Assembly: GCF_902170305.1 (NCBI RefSeq)
Contig: NZ_CABHWW010000010.1
Span: 1-64,000 of the forward strand
Direction: 5' to 3'
DNA from: Yersinia alsatica
GTDB lineage: Bacteria > Pseudomonadota > Gammaproteobacteria > Enterobacterales > Enterobacteriaceae
Length of the DNA stretch: 64,000 nt
Shown: in pieces, positions 55,273 through 64,000 of the stretch
How the letters are laid out: each line of letters begins with the position of its first letter
How positions within the stretch are numbered: position 1 is the first letter of the stretch
The notes under the pieces: model-generated
Databases searched by the model: none
Told to the model about the DNA's origin: nothing
The model's input: only the letters and a program-made list of their open reading frames with translations
Translations under genes and position numbers: made by a program

Positions 55273-57105
55273 TCACGGCAAATCGACTAAAGTGAGACGT
55301 TTTTCATGATGGGCCGTTACCAGGCGTACTTCGTCATCGCCAATAAGGACCTGTGGGCAAAGCTGTGCATTGAAGGCTGATGTCTCTCCAGCCCAGACTG
55401 CGCTAATCAATAAGTGTTTCCCTTGCGTGATTTCTCCTCGCAAAAGTGGGATCACAGCACGTTCGGCAAACAATAAATTGCTGTTCGGTGGCGTTAACAC
55501 CTGTTCGCCACTGCGCATATTTGAACTTAAACAAAAGATCGCGCTGACATCCGTCGGGGTGGTGAACTGGCAACTACCGTGCTCCATCTGAGCTTGCTGC
55601 ATCGTGCTATTTGGCAGGCTGAAACCGCCTTCTGCCGTGTCGAGATCGCGCGCGGTGCTGATGTGGTGAACACGTATTTGCCAGTCACCAAGTGGCAGCA
55701 GCCAAGTGTCGATGGTGACGTCGTGCCACGGCTGCCAGCGGCTGTAAATTGCGCTGTCCTCCGTTCGCACAAAAGAACAGTCACGTCGCCCGCGCCAGTA
55801 ATTGTCTTTTTCGCTCAGCAACAGCATCGAGTCTGCACTTGCGTGGGAAAGACCATAGCGCCCACGTTCAATGGTGAAGCCGTAGCGAGTGGAGTAAGCA
55901 AATTTGCAGTATTTGGTTTCGGTATTGACGAAATTATTCAGCTCAAGTTGCCCGGAAGTCAGCATCCATAAATGACCGGGCTGGTGAACCAGAATTTGAT
56001 CGGCATGGGGAATGCTGTGCTGTGCGGCAAGCTCTGGTAACGGTAATTCCTGTGCTTGCCAGAACACATCGTCTTCACTCAACGCAAGCACCAACATGGT
56101 TTTCAGCCCCCAGTACGGCGAACCCGGAGCGTTGTAATCTTCCGCCATAATCAGGTTCGGATAGCTGTAACCCACACTTAATATGCCGTCGCGATCGAAC
56201 AACGGCTGTTTCATCCACCAGCGTAAATGGCGCAAAACAATGCCTTTTACTACGCCCGGCGAGTAAACCTCTAAACCGGCAAAGGCGGCGGCGCTCCAAA
56301 AAGCTGCCTGCGCAAAGCGATAGGTTAGACTGCGGCCAAACGGAATAGCGGCCCCGTCGTCGGCAAAGAAATGAATAAAATCAGCAGCAAACTGAGTGGC
56401 GCGGTGGCGTAGTATTGCGCAGCGTTTGGGGTCAACATCGGTCATCAATTTCGAATAAATCAGGCCGTAGAAATGGAAGGCCATAGATATGTAGTAATCA
56501 CGTGGACGGCCCAGCCCGTCGGAATACCAACCGTCACCGAGATAATAGTGCTCCATCGCGGCGAAGTGCTTTTCCAGCGCTAGCGGGTTTTCCGGCATCC
56601 CGGCATGATGAAAACCAACCTGTACCAGAATCGGGAAAAAGTGCCAGTTGTTATCAGGTATGTCCTGAGTTTCACACTGTTTCAGCCAGCGCCAAAAGTT
56701 GTTCTTTTCCTGCTCGTTAAAATGTGCCAGCACGGATTTATGGGCCAGCGCCAATAACAGCCCGTAAGCGGCCATTTCCACAATGCGCTGGTCGTAAGGT
56801 GCAGCTTTACCCCAATAATCAATATGCTGAGGGTCCGTACCGTTTTTTATTGCTTGAATATAAAAAGCAAAATGTTCCGGCTCGCTGCCGCTAGCAAGTA
56901 ATGGTGTCACTCCCCACAGCAGACGTGAAAAAGTTTCCATACTCGCCACTGCTTGTCCGTAATGTGCAGTGAAATTAGCGAGGTCTATGCGGCTAGCATC
57001 TTTTTTAAAAAAAGGTGTAACTGCGTTAAGTAATTCATTAACCAATTGCTGGGTATCATTCCGGCACAGCAACGGATTGGATACAGTTATATTTTTAGGT
57101 TGCAC
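55273..57105 (-). CDS. DUF2264-family protein, probable uronate-active glycosidase
   Basis: A 610-residue soluble protein without signal peptide. Residues about 20-360 form an all-helical domain (RLLWGVTPLLASG, GLGRPRDYYISMAFHFYGLIY, IPFGRSLTYRFAQAAFWSAAAFAG) typical of DUF2264; a beta-rich C-terminal domain follows. DUF2264 genes often travel with GH88 or GH105 genes, and I recall the family being linked to beta-glucuronidase activity; this is not proven by sequence here. The start is GTG 57105 with GGGAGG six bases upstream. It is the first gene of the operon, divergent from the AraC regulator. Confidence 0.82.
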   Translation of the reverse strand: MQPKNITVSNPLLCRNDTQQLVNELLNAVTPFFKKDASRIDLANFTAHYGQAVASMETFSRLLWGVTPLLASGSEPEHFAFYIQAIKNGTDPQHIDYWGKAAPYDQRIVEMAAYGLLLALAHKSVLAHFNEQEKNNFWRWLKQCETQDIPDNNWHFFPILVQVGFHHAGMPENPLALEKHFAAMEHYYLGDGWYSDGLGRPRDYYISMAFHFYGLIYSKLMTDVDPKRCAILRHRATQFAADFIHFFADDGAAIPFGRSLTYRFAQAAFWSAAAFAGLEVYSPGVVKGIVLRHLRWWMKQPLFDRDGILSVGYSYPNLIMAEDYNAPGSPYWGLKTMLVLALSEDDVFWQAQELPLPELAAQHSIPHADQILVHQPGHLWMLTSGQLELNNFVNTETKYCKFAYSTRYGFTIERGRYGLSHASADSMLLLSEKDNYWRGRRDCSFVRTEDSAIYSRWQPWHDVTIDTWLLPLGDWQIRVHHISTARDLDTAEGGFSLPNSTMQQAQMEHGSCQFTTPTDVSAIFCLSSNMRSGEQVLTPPNSNLLFAERAVIPLLRGEITQGKHLLISAVWAGETSAFNAQLCPQVLIGDDEVRLVTAHHEKRLTLVDLP

Positions 57106-57332
57106 GATGTCCTCCCGCTTGAAACGAGAAATAGATAAGTCATTGTTATTAATGTTTTCTAAAGATATTCACACGACGTCGTAGCGAAGAGTAACTGCTT
57201 TTATTTAGTACACTGAGTGAGCCTGCTCACAAAATTGAACCGCCGTTTCAAATTCACTGGATTTTTCATATCGCAGCGGTAATAAATTGTAATTGGTAGC
57301 GTAAAAATTTAAATTTGTTGTCCTGGAGAATA

Positions 57333-58187
57333 ATGAGCGAAGCACAACTGCTTGAGCGGATCACTCTTGATAGTCGGGTTATTTCCTTTAACCGTCAGCG
57401 TTCTTTGAGCGCGGTGTATTATCACTGGCATCAGTGCGTAGAATTGCTCTATATCTCAAAAGGCTACGGTATTGTGGTGGTTGATAATCAACACTACACA
57501 GCAAGACCTGGGCGTTTGTTTATCTTCCCGCCGTTTCGTCTGCATAAAGTTCACGTTGATGACAGTGAGAAAAACCACTATCACCGTACTACCATGCATA
57601 TTGAGCAATCGGTGGTCGAGAGCGCTCTGCATGCGTTTCCACGGCATCAGGCACAGTTTGCGGCGCTTGCTGCCAGCAATGTTCCTGCGCAGGTCTACGA
57701 CTTAAGCGAACGTGCGGATTTTATGGAAACTATTCTTACGCAGTTTGATGCGATAGATGCCACAGGCCATTATCCTGCCTGCGAAGTGGCTTTTCTGATG
57801 ATGCAAATCATGGCCTTCTTGCCCGCGCAGCCGCAGTCACTGGTTTCACAACAGCAAACGGTGGCTTCACGCATCATGAGCTGGATTGAAATATACTACT
57901 CAGAGAAGTTTTCTCTTGATGAGTTGGCACAGGCGATGGGGCTTTCGCGTAGCTATACTTCACGCGTGTTCCATCAGCAAACCGGTGGAAGCATTCAGGA
58001 ATTTCTGCTAACTCGCCGCATAAAGCGCAGTTGCGACTTGTTGCGTACTACGGCAGACAGTATTGATGCTATCGCCATAGCGGTGGGTTTTAATGAAGTA
58101 ACCTATTTTATTACCTGCTTTAAGAAGATGATGCATCAGACGCCATTGCAGTACCGCAAATCATCTCACCACCGGCAGCCAGTTTAA
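57333..58187 (+). CDS. AraC-family transcriptional regulator
   Basis: 284 residues from ATG 57333 (GGAG at seven bases; an in-frame TTG at 57315 is less likely). Residues about 20-130 are a cupin sugar-sensing domain (YHWHQCVELLYISKGYGIVVV, LFIFPPFRLHKVHV). Residues about 185-280 hold the double helix-turn-helix (YSEKFSLDELAQAMGLSRSY, then IDAIAIAVGFNEVTYFITCFKK). It is divergent from the DUF2264-MFS-GH88-PfpI operon across a 227-base space and very probably activates it when the sugar is present. Confidence 0.9.
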   Translation: MSEAQLLERITLDSRVISFNRQRSLSAVYYHWHQCVELLYISKGYGIVVVDNQHYTARPGRLFIFPPFRLHKVHVDDSEKNHYHRTTMHIEQSVVESALHAFPRHQAQFAALAASNVPAQVYDLSERADFMETILTQFDAIDATGHYPACEVAFLMMQIMAFLPAQPQSLVSQQQTVASRIMSWIEIYYSEKFSLDELAQAMGLSRSYTSRVFHQQTGGSIQEFLLTRRIKRSCDLLRTTADSIDAIAIAVGFNEVTYFITCFKKMMHQTPLQYRKSSHHRQPV

Positions 58188-58924
58188 ATATTAGAAATGG
58201 GCAATTGAACATTATATTCAATCAGTAAATTGAATTAATTTTAATCCAGCACAATTAATGTATCGTCTCTATATTCTTTAATTACCTAAATTACTATTAA
58301 CTTATCTCAAATAATAACATCGGATGCACTTGGATATTCATGCTGTCGGCATATTTCCCCTCCAGCCACTCAGGCTCTTAATATCGCGTTCCCAACTCTG
58401 ATAACTAAACTGGAGTCGCAATGGTTTTCTGGTGCACTGAATCCACGCCGTCAGCAATGTATTACGGTTAGGATCGGGGAATTTATCTGTGATGCCGAAA
58501 TGCTGGGCAGTCATGATTATGTCCATATCGCGGTGTATCACGAACTATCTTCGTTACCTTCAGAAGGAGGAGGGGCACCTGACGTTTAAACGCCTTAGGC
58601 TGATAGAGCATTATTAAGAAGCACTATTCGGGTATGCTGGTAAGGCTCATCTGAGCTGCTATTCCTCAACCGGCTTTTCTTTAGTAAACTCACTTAAAAT
58701 TGTAAAGTCTGTCTTCTTTTAACTCATTGATATATTGATGCTATCAATCAAAAATCACTGAGTATATAAAGTAAGTTTATCATTATTTATAATTCAATGA
58801 ATTAGACTTTATTGGCGAGTCCGGATTTCCTATTGCTATCAAGTTCGCATCGTGGACAATGTTTAATCATGTACTACGTGTATATCAACGAAATCAATAA
58901 TTTTCATTAAATTATGGGGCAGGG
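58188..58924. other. intergenic region between the sugar operon and the defence genes
   Basis: No intact gene. A minus-strand frame (58338-58541) contains DIIMTAQHFGITDKF and LQFSYQSWERDIKSL, which look protein-like but match no family I can name; it may be a phage-gene remnant. The remainder is AT-rich with many short stops and marks the change from the GC-richer sugar operon to a new segment. Confidence 0.4.
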
Positions 58925-61900
58925 ATGGACATAAATACTCAGGGATTTGCATCATACTGGCGCAACTCCTTAGCAGATGCCGAGTCTGGCAAAGGGGCAT
59001 TTGAGCGCAGAGATACGGATGCATTCACCCAGTGGATGGATATCACCACGGGACGATTGAATGAGGAAATTGTTCGTGCGTTCTTTGAGGGGGAAGGCGA
59101 TACGGTGAAAACCGTTGAAGTGCTGCTACGCCCACAAGCATGGATCCGCCTGGTACAGCATGGCAAAGAACGGACGGCCGGAGCGCCGGGCATCGTCACC
59201 CCGTTAGTGACTTCTGCTCTCCTGAACCGTGAAGGATTTTTATTCCCCACTGGGGCAACCACCATTCCTCGTGATCTACTCGAACCGCTCCCCAAAGGCA
59301 CCTTCTCAATTGGCGAGATGGCGCAATATGATAAATATAAAACCACGCATAACTCGACTACCTTTGATGAGGATGATGAACAGCAAGGCCTTGAGGAAAA
59401 TGACGAGCAGCGAGCTGAACGTTATGCAAAGCACCAGTTGCAATGGCAAAAGTATCTAACTGAGTCAAATAATCTCCTGAAGAACGTGGCGGAAACATGG
59501 CTCTCTACCCACGAGCAATACGAACCGGCTGGGTATGGTTATGTTATCAAAGCGAACCAACCCGGAGGGGCCAGTATCCATATCCTGCCCATGTACGATC
59601 ATCTGCTGACGTGCAAAAAAGAGGTTCCGTTACTAACGCGCTTTGCTTCGACTAAAATGCCATCTGTAGAACCTCTCCTTGCCGCCAATGCCATGTTCTG
59701 CGAGCGTCTGGGGCATTCCGGGGATGAGTTCCCGCTGGCAATGGCGCAGCGAGATGCCCTAAACCATTATCTCACCCAGCAATCGGGCGATATCCTCGCG
59801 GTTAATGGCCCGCCGGGAACCGGAAAAACTACTCTGGTTCTCTCAATCATTGCCACTGAATGGGCAAGAGCGGCCCTCAATAAAATCGAGCCACCAGTGG
59901 TAATAGCCGCATCAACCAACAATCAGGCTGTGACCAACATCATTGAAGCGTTTGGTAAAGATTTTTCCACAGGCACTGGAGCAATGGCCGGGCGCTGGTT
60001 ACCTGGGCTGAAAAGTTATGGTGCTTACTTCCCGTCTTCGGGTCGTAAGGCCGACGCCGCGAAAAAATACCAGACTGATGATTTTTTTAACCGTGTTGAA
60101 TCTCTGGAATACGTTGAAGAGGCACAGATCCTCTATCTGGAAAAGGCAAGGGCGGCGTTTCCATCGTCGGATTGCAGCTCTCCCGAACGCATCGCGGATC
60201 TTCTACACAAATGTTTAGTCGAGCACTCCGAGCAGCTTAAGCAAATTAAGCCGGCATGGGATAGTCTGAACCGTATTCGTGAGGAACGGACCGCCATCAG
60301 CGAAGATCTCGACCAGTACGTTCAGGACAAAAATACGTTACTACTCGGCAGCACGAATGAAATCGCATTATTGAACCAAGGCAAAAAACAGTGGCAGCAA
60401 TATCGTGCGGACGAGTCGATGGTGTATGCGTTCTTCTCATGGATCCCCGCAGTCCGTACTAAGCGCTACTATCAGATTAACCTCTTCCTGGACGATATGT
60501 TTGGCGCAAGGATGGCTGCGTTTCGGGGTACCGCACCTGAAGGTATCGACGCGTATATCGACGACCTTGTTGCCCAGGTGAAAACAGAACAGGATGGATA
60601 TCAGCAGCAAATCGATCTTGCTCAAGACGTTTCCCGACGCGAAAGCAACGCTACCCGATATTGGCATGAACTAACCCAGTCACTAGGGCATACAAGCGAA
60701 GAGGAGCTGAGCCTGGCTGGAGCTGATGAGCTTGCCGATATGAAGATCCGCTTCCCGGCATTCCAGTTGGCGACCCACTACTGGGAAGGTCGCTGGCTGA
60801 TGGATATGGCGGCGATTGATAATCTTCAAAAAGAAAAAGGCCGCAAAGGAGCTAAAACTGTTAAGGCCCGCTGGCAGCGCAGGATGAAGCTCACACCTTG
60901 TGTTGTGATGACCTGCTACATGCTGCCTCATCATATGAAAACTAATGAATTTGTCGGAAAGGGCAAGCCATTTGATAAAAGCTATTTTTATAATCTTGCC
61001 GATCTGTTGATCGTCGATGAAGCCGGGCAGGTGCTCCCCGAAGTGGCTGCAGCTTCTTTTGCACTAGCGAAGAAAGCGCTAGTGATTGGCGATACTGAGC
61101 AGATTGCGCCCATCTGGAACAGTTTACCCAGCATTGATATCGGTAATATGGTGGAGGAGAACATTCTCCCCGGCGGTACTCAGGAAGAGCTTACGGATGC
61201 CTATGCACTGGTGTGTGATTCAGGGAAAAGTGCAGCATCGGGCAGCGTAATGAAGATTGCCCAGTTTAACTCTCGCTATCACTACGATCCGGATTTAGCC
61301 CGTGGGATGTATCTGTACGAGCACCGTCGCTGCTTCGATAACATTATCGGCTACTGCAATACGCTGTGCTATCACGGCAAGTTACAACCAAAGCGGGGAA
61401 CCGAAAATGAGACGCTTTTTCCTGCGATGGGCTATCTGCATATTGATGGCAAAGGCATGCAGGCAAACAGTGGGAGCCGTTATAACGCTTTCGAGGCAGA
61501 GACAATAGCGGCTTGGCTCACAGCTCACAAAGAAGAAATCGAGCGTCATTACAACAAAGCGCTGCATAAAGTGGTTGGAGTCGTGACGCCATTTTCAGCG
61601 CAGGTCAACGCTATCAAAGCCGTATTACGCAAGCTCGATATTAACTGTAGCGGTAGTGAGGATTCGCTAACGGTTGGTACAGTGCATTCGTTGCAGGGGG
61701 CAGAAAGAGCAATTGTGCTCTTCTCACCGGTCTATTCGAAACATGAAGATGGTGGGTTTATCGACAGCGATAGTAGCATGCTGAATGTTGCCGTATCCCG
61801 CGCTAAAGATAGCTTCCTAGTCTTTGGTGATATGGACTTATTCGAGATCCAGCCCGGATCTTCCCCGCGAGGATTATTGGCAAAATATCTGTTTGCTTCC

Positions 61901-62443
61901 ACCAGCAATGCATTGCAGTTTGAGTTTCAGGAGCGCAAAGATTTAAGCGCGGCACAAACGCAGATCTCAACCTTGCACGGTGTGGAACAGCATGATGCAT
62001 TTCTTAACCAGACTTTTGGCACTATCGGAAAGAGCATTACTATCGTTTCCCCTTGGCTGACTTGGCAAAAGCTGGAACAAACCGGCTTTTTGACGTCGAT
62101 GATCCAGGCGCGCTCACGCGGCATTGATATCACTGTGGTGACAGATAGAAATTACAATACCGAACACGTTGATTATGAAAAACGCAAAGAGAAACGACTG
62201 CGCCTTAACGATGCTGTAGAAAAGCTTAACGAGATAGGTATTACTACAAAACTGGTCAATCGCGTTCACAGTAAAATTGTGATTGGGGACGAGGGTTTAC
62301 TCTGCGTAGGGTCGTTTAACTGGTTTAGTGCCGCTCGAGAAGATAGGTATCAACGATACGATACGTCGATGGTGTACCATGGCGAAAGCTTAAAAGGTGA
62401 AATCAAAACGATTTATACCAGCCTGGAACAGCGTCAGTTATAG
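58925..62443 (+). CDS. SF1 helicase with C-terminal PLD nuclease, Mokosh type II (MkoC)-like
   Basis: A 1172-residue protein. Residues 1-280 are a unique N-terminal region. A superfamily 1, COG1112/UPF1-like helicase follows: Walker A GPPGTGKT (295-302), an insertion of about 390 residues with a likely coiled coil, Walker B VDEAGQ (from 697), motif [26 protein letters not shown] and AVSRAK. At the C-terminus HSKIVIGD (H1115, K1117, D1122) and GSFNW form one HxKx4D phospholipase-D nuclease motif. A COG1112 helicase with PLD in one chain is the described make-up of Mokosh type II anti-phage defence. All catalytic motifs look intact. Start: ATG after GGGGCAGGG. Confidence 0.82.
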   Translation: MDINTQGFASYWRNSLADAESGKGAFERRDTDAFTQWMDITTGRLNEEIVRAFFEGEGDTVKTVEVLLRPQAWIRLVQHGKERTAGAPGIVTPLVTSALLNREGFLFPTGATTIPRDLLEPLPKGTFSIGEMAQYDKYKTTHNSTTFDEDDEQQGLEENDEQRAERYAKHQLQWQKYLTESNNLLKNVAETWLSTHEQYEPAGYGYVIKANQPGGASIHILPMYDHLLTCKKEVPLLTRFASTKMPSVEPLLAANAMFCERLGHSGDEFPLAMAQRDALNHYLTQQSGDILAVNGPPGTGKTTLVLSIIATEWARAALNKIEPPVVIAASTNNQAVTNIIEAFGKDFSTGTGAMAGRWLPGLKSYGAYFPSSGRKADAAKKYQTDDFFNRVESLEYVEEAQILYLEKARAAFPSSDCSSPERIADLLHKCLVEHSEQLKQIKPAWDSLNRIREERTAISEDLDQYVQDKNTLLLGSTNEIALLNQGKKQWQQYRADESMVYAFFSWIPAVRTKRYYQINLFLDDMFGARMAAFRGTAPEGIDAYIDDLVAQVKTEQDGYQQQIDLAQDVSRRESNATRYWHELTQSLGHTSEEELSLAGADELADMKIRFPAFQLATHYWEGRWLMDMAAIDNLQKEKGRKGAKTVKARWQRRMKLTPCVVMTCYMLPHHMKTNEFVGKGKPFDKSYFYNLADLLIVDEAGQVLPEVAAASFALAKKALVIGDTEQIAPIWNSLPSIDIGNMVEENILPGGTQEELTDAYALVCDSGKSAASGSVMKIAQFNSRYHYDPDLARGMYLYEHRRCFDNIIGYCNTLCYHGKLQPKRGTENETLFPAMGYLHIDGKGMQANSGSRYNAFEAETIAAWLTAHKEEIERHYNKALHKVVGVVTPFSAQVNAIKAVLRKLDINCSGSEDSLTVGTVHSLQGAERAIVLFSPVYSKHEDGGFIDSDSSMLNVAVSRAKDSFLVFGDMDLFEIQPGSSPRGLLAKYLFASTSNALQFEFQERKDLSAAQTQISTLHGVEQHDAFLNQTFGTIGKSITIVSPWLTWQKLEQTGFLTSMIQARSRGIDITVVTDRNYNTEHVDYEKRKEKRLRLNDAVEKLNEIGITTKLVNRVHSKIVIGDEGLLCVGSFNWFSAAREDRYQRYDTSMVYHGESLKGEIKTIYTSLEQRQL

Positions 62444-62677
62444 GGGCGCGCGAGTTGTCTAGGAAGGTGTCGACTTTTTGTGTATCAGATCTGTATGTCA
62501 ATCAATGGGACAGGTCAGCGTGCAGTGGATAAAATGACGAAAGCAAGCGAGCCAGAAAGCATACGTATTGCCTGAGCCATAGATTCATCACAGGGCAACT
62601 GGCCCTAAAGTCTGATTTATTAAGCAATCCCGTTAATCAAGACAGTACAGCCAGTCCATTTTTACCTAGAATGCTCA

Positions 62678-64000
62678 TTAACTCGCCAGCGTTGCAAGCG
62701 AATGGACATTGTCTGGAATAAGATACTTCCAGAGTCTATCGAGTAAAACGGAAGCGCTTTCACTATTATTTAGGGTAAAACAGCCTGTCTGATGTTGCTG
62801 CCACCAGGATTCACACTCCAGCCTTTCAAGTTCTTGATTGCGAGGAACCAGTAACAATGAAAGTACCGGTCGCTTTTGCTGCAAACGCAGGGAATCATGA
62901 TAAATATGTGCGGATGCCATTTCTTCAAGAATGCGCTTTCCTCGTGAAGTATATTTACTGTCCAGGCAGATGAACTGCGTTGTACCTGATGTGGTGATTT
63001 CCAGTATCAAATCGGGTCTACGCATGGAGCTAATGGAATGGGGCATATCGTCGTTTATTGACGGTCTTTTTAATAAAGCGGGAAACGACTTTTGGCTATG
63101 CAGTTTAATGCTCTGGCCATTATGTTTTGCCCGGAATGTAAGTCTTCCGGCGTATTGCGACAGTTTCCATTTTATGTCGGGAAGTTTACGTTTTAGCCCT
63201 TCCGCTAACGCGACAAAACACCACGCCTCGTAGACATCCCAGCTTGGTATCAGATAATGGTTTTCATCACGGGACAAGCCGGATATACCTTCACGAAGTA
63301 ATCTGACTCCCATGCGCCAAGTCAGTTGGTAGTGAGGGTGTCCGGCAATGGCATCGAAATCCAGACCATTCGACTGTTTTGGGTCAGCAGCGAAAAAGGG
63401 CATCTGTTCGACGGTGTAACGCAACAGCTTCTTTGCAGCTATCAGATAGTCAATCCTCCGTTCCAGCCGATCGTTGATATTGGTTCGTGTATCGGAGATT
63501 TCCTTAACGTTAGCCTTTTGTATGTTCTTTAGAGTGGTGAGCACCTGGGTTACCCGGCGGTCAATAAGCTGCAACTGGTATTTTAATTGACGGTTGGCAG
63601 GAGTATCCCAGGTGATATCGGAATGTGTGGCCCTTACCTGTAACTGATTGATATCATTATCGGAGCATCGCGACTCCGCAGAGCTCCCAGTCAGCAGATC
63701 TGCATACCGGACAAGTTGTTGCACTACTGAAGGTGTAATCTGTTTCAGTCTGCCCAGTGGATATTGTTTCGTCTGTTGTTGATATCCGTAAACAGGGTGA
63801 TGAAGAACGGCGTTCAATCCCTGTTCATAACGTGGGAAAAACTGCTTTATACGTGCATAACGTAGCCAGACCCCCGCATAGCGCGACATTCCCCCTAATT
63901 GATGTTGAGCAGGTTCACTGCCTGCAATTCTTAAACTGTCAAAGGCGATTATATCCTGGAGGAATTGCTGCCACGCTTCTTTGCCACTTTTTAGCGGATC
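62678..64000 (-). CDS. DUF2357/McrC-like PD-(D/E)XK nuclease, 5' end beyond window
   Basis: The frame is open to the right edge (440 residues visible), so the N-terminus is missing; an internal ATG at 63889 is not the start, because the frame continues through it. The C-terminal part has the nuclease core SMRRPDLILEI (Asp) and FICLDSKYTSRG (D-x-K), with VYEAWCFVALAEGLKRK before it, as in DUF2357 proteins related to McrC. McrC-like subunits cut DNA together with an upstream McrB-like GTPase; that partner would lie beyond base 64000. The gene converges on the helicase-PLD gene, suggesting neighbouring defence systems rather than one operon. Confidence 0.8.
   Translation of the reverse strand, partial: DPLKSGKEAWQQFLQDIIAFDSLRIAGSEPAQHQLGGMSRYAGVWLRYARIKQFFPRYEQGLNAVLHHPVYGYQQQTKQYPLGRLKQITPSVVQQLVRYADLLTGSSAESRCSDNDINQLQVRATHSDITWDTPANRQLKYQLQLIDRRVTQVLTTLKNIQKANVKEISDTRTNINDRLERRIDYLIAAKKLLRYTVEQMPFFAADPKQSNGLDFDAIAGHPHYQLTWRMGVRLLREGISGLSRDENHYLIPSWDVYEAWCFVALAEGLKRKLPDIKWKLSQYAGRLTFRAKHNGQSIKLHSQKSFPALLKRPSINDDMPHSISSMRRPDLILEITTSGTTQFICLDSKYTSRGKRILEEMASAHIYHDSLRLQQKRPVLSLLLVPRNQELERLECESWWQQHQTGCFTLNNSESASVLLDRLWKYLIPDNVHSLATLAS

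Noticed and set aside
58338-58541. 67-codon minus-strand frame with protein-like composition (possible phage Zot-like or replication gene remnant)
   Set aside because: Similarity is too vague to name a family and there is no clear start signal; kept only as a note in the intergenic entry.
63889-63889. ATG 63889 as start of the DUF2357 gene
   Set aside because: The frame remains open upstream to the window edge, and upstream codons look coding, so the true start lies outside.
45470-64000. search for a direct repeat of the argU 3' end as right attachment site
   Set aside because: No convincing copy of the last 20 bases of the tRNA was seen by eye.
1-64000. CRISPR arrays, rRNA genes and complete insertion sequences
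   Set aside because: No regularly spaced repeats, no rRNA sequence and no intact transposase gene with terminal repeats were found.

Overview
The window looks like a Yersinia chromosome, or that of a very close relative. Three things point there: an O-antigen locus that ends at gsk, a YenI/YenR-type luxI-luxR pair that overlaps tail to tail, and ERIC repeats inside an enterobacterial backbone in the order gsk-ybaL-fsr-ushA-ybaK-chiX-ybaP-copA-cueR-ybbJ-qmcA-ybbN-ybbO-tesA-ybbA-ybbP-purK-purE-lpxH-ppiB-cysS-ybcJ-folD-argU. The species cannot be fixed from sequence reading alone.

Region 1 (1-20,100) is AT-rich surface-polysaccharide DNA. It opens with the 3' end of a Wzz chain-length regulator. 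About 1.1 kb of decayed DNA follows, with a broken minus-strand gene, an inverted manC fragment and a shortened JUMPstart/ops-like element. Then comes an ABC-transporter O-antigen cluster. Wzm and Wzt (with a carbohydrate-binding tail) export the finished chain. A methyltransferase-glycosyltransferase fusion may cap or measure it. A GtrA/GtrB pair with a 929-residue membrane protein probably adds a periplasmic side branch. An epimerase, an SDR, a Gfo/Idh oxidoreductase and two more methyltransferases modify sugars. HddA, HddC, GmhA and GmhB, with a built-in transaldolase, make GDP-D-glycero-D-manno-heptose from sedoheptulose 7-phosphate. Two glycosyltransferases close the cluster before gsk.

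Region 2 (20,187-45,469) is core chromosome: purine salvage and synthesis, copper export with its CueR promoter, a QmcA/YbbJ membrane pair, the YbbN holdase, the TesA/YbbAP locus, LpxH, PpiB, CysS, FolD and tRNA-Arg(UCU). The ChiX small RNA, a PurR operator and two ERIC elements lie in its intergenic spaces.

Region 3 (45,470-64,000) is accessory DNA downstream of argU. It holds a P4-type integrase, a RelE/NadS-like toxin-antitoxin pair, small element genes, remains of a second integrase, the luxI/luxR pair, a DeoR remnant, and an operon for an unsaturated-uronate oligosaccharide (DUF2264 protein, LacY-like transporter, GH88 hydrolase, DJ-1/PfpI protein) with a divergent AraC regulator. It ends in what looks like an anti-phage zone: a 1172-residue superfamily 1 helicase with a C-terminal phospholipase-D nuclease (Mokosh type II-like), facing a DUF2357/PD-(D/E)XK nuclease gene that runs off the right edge.
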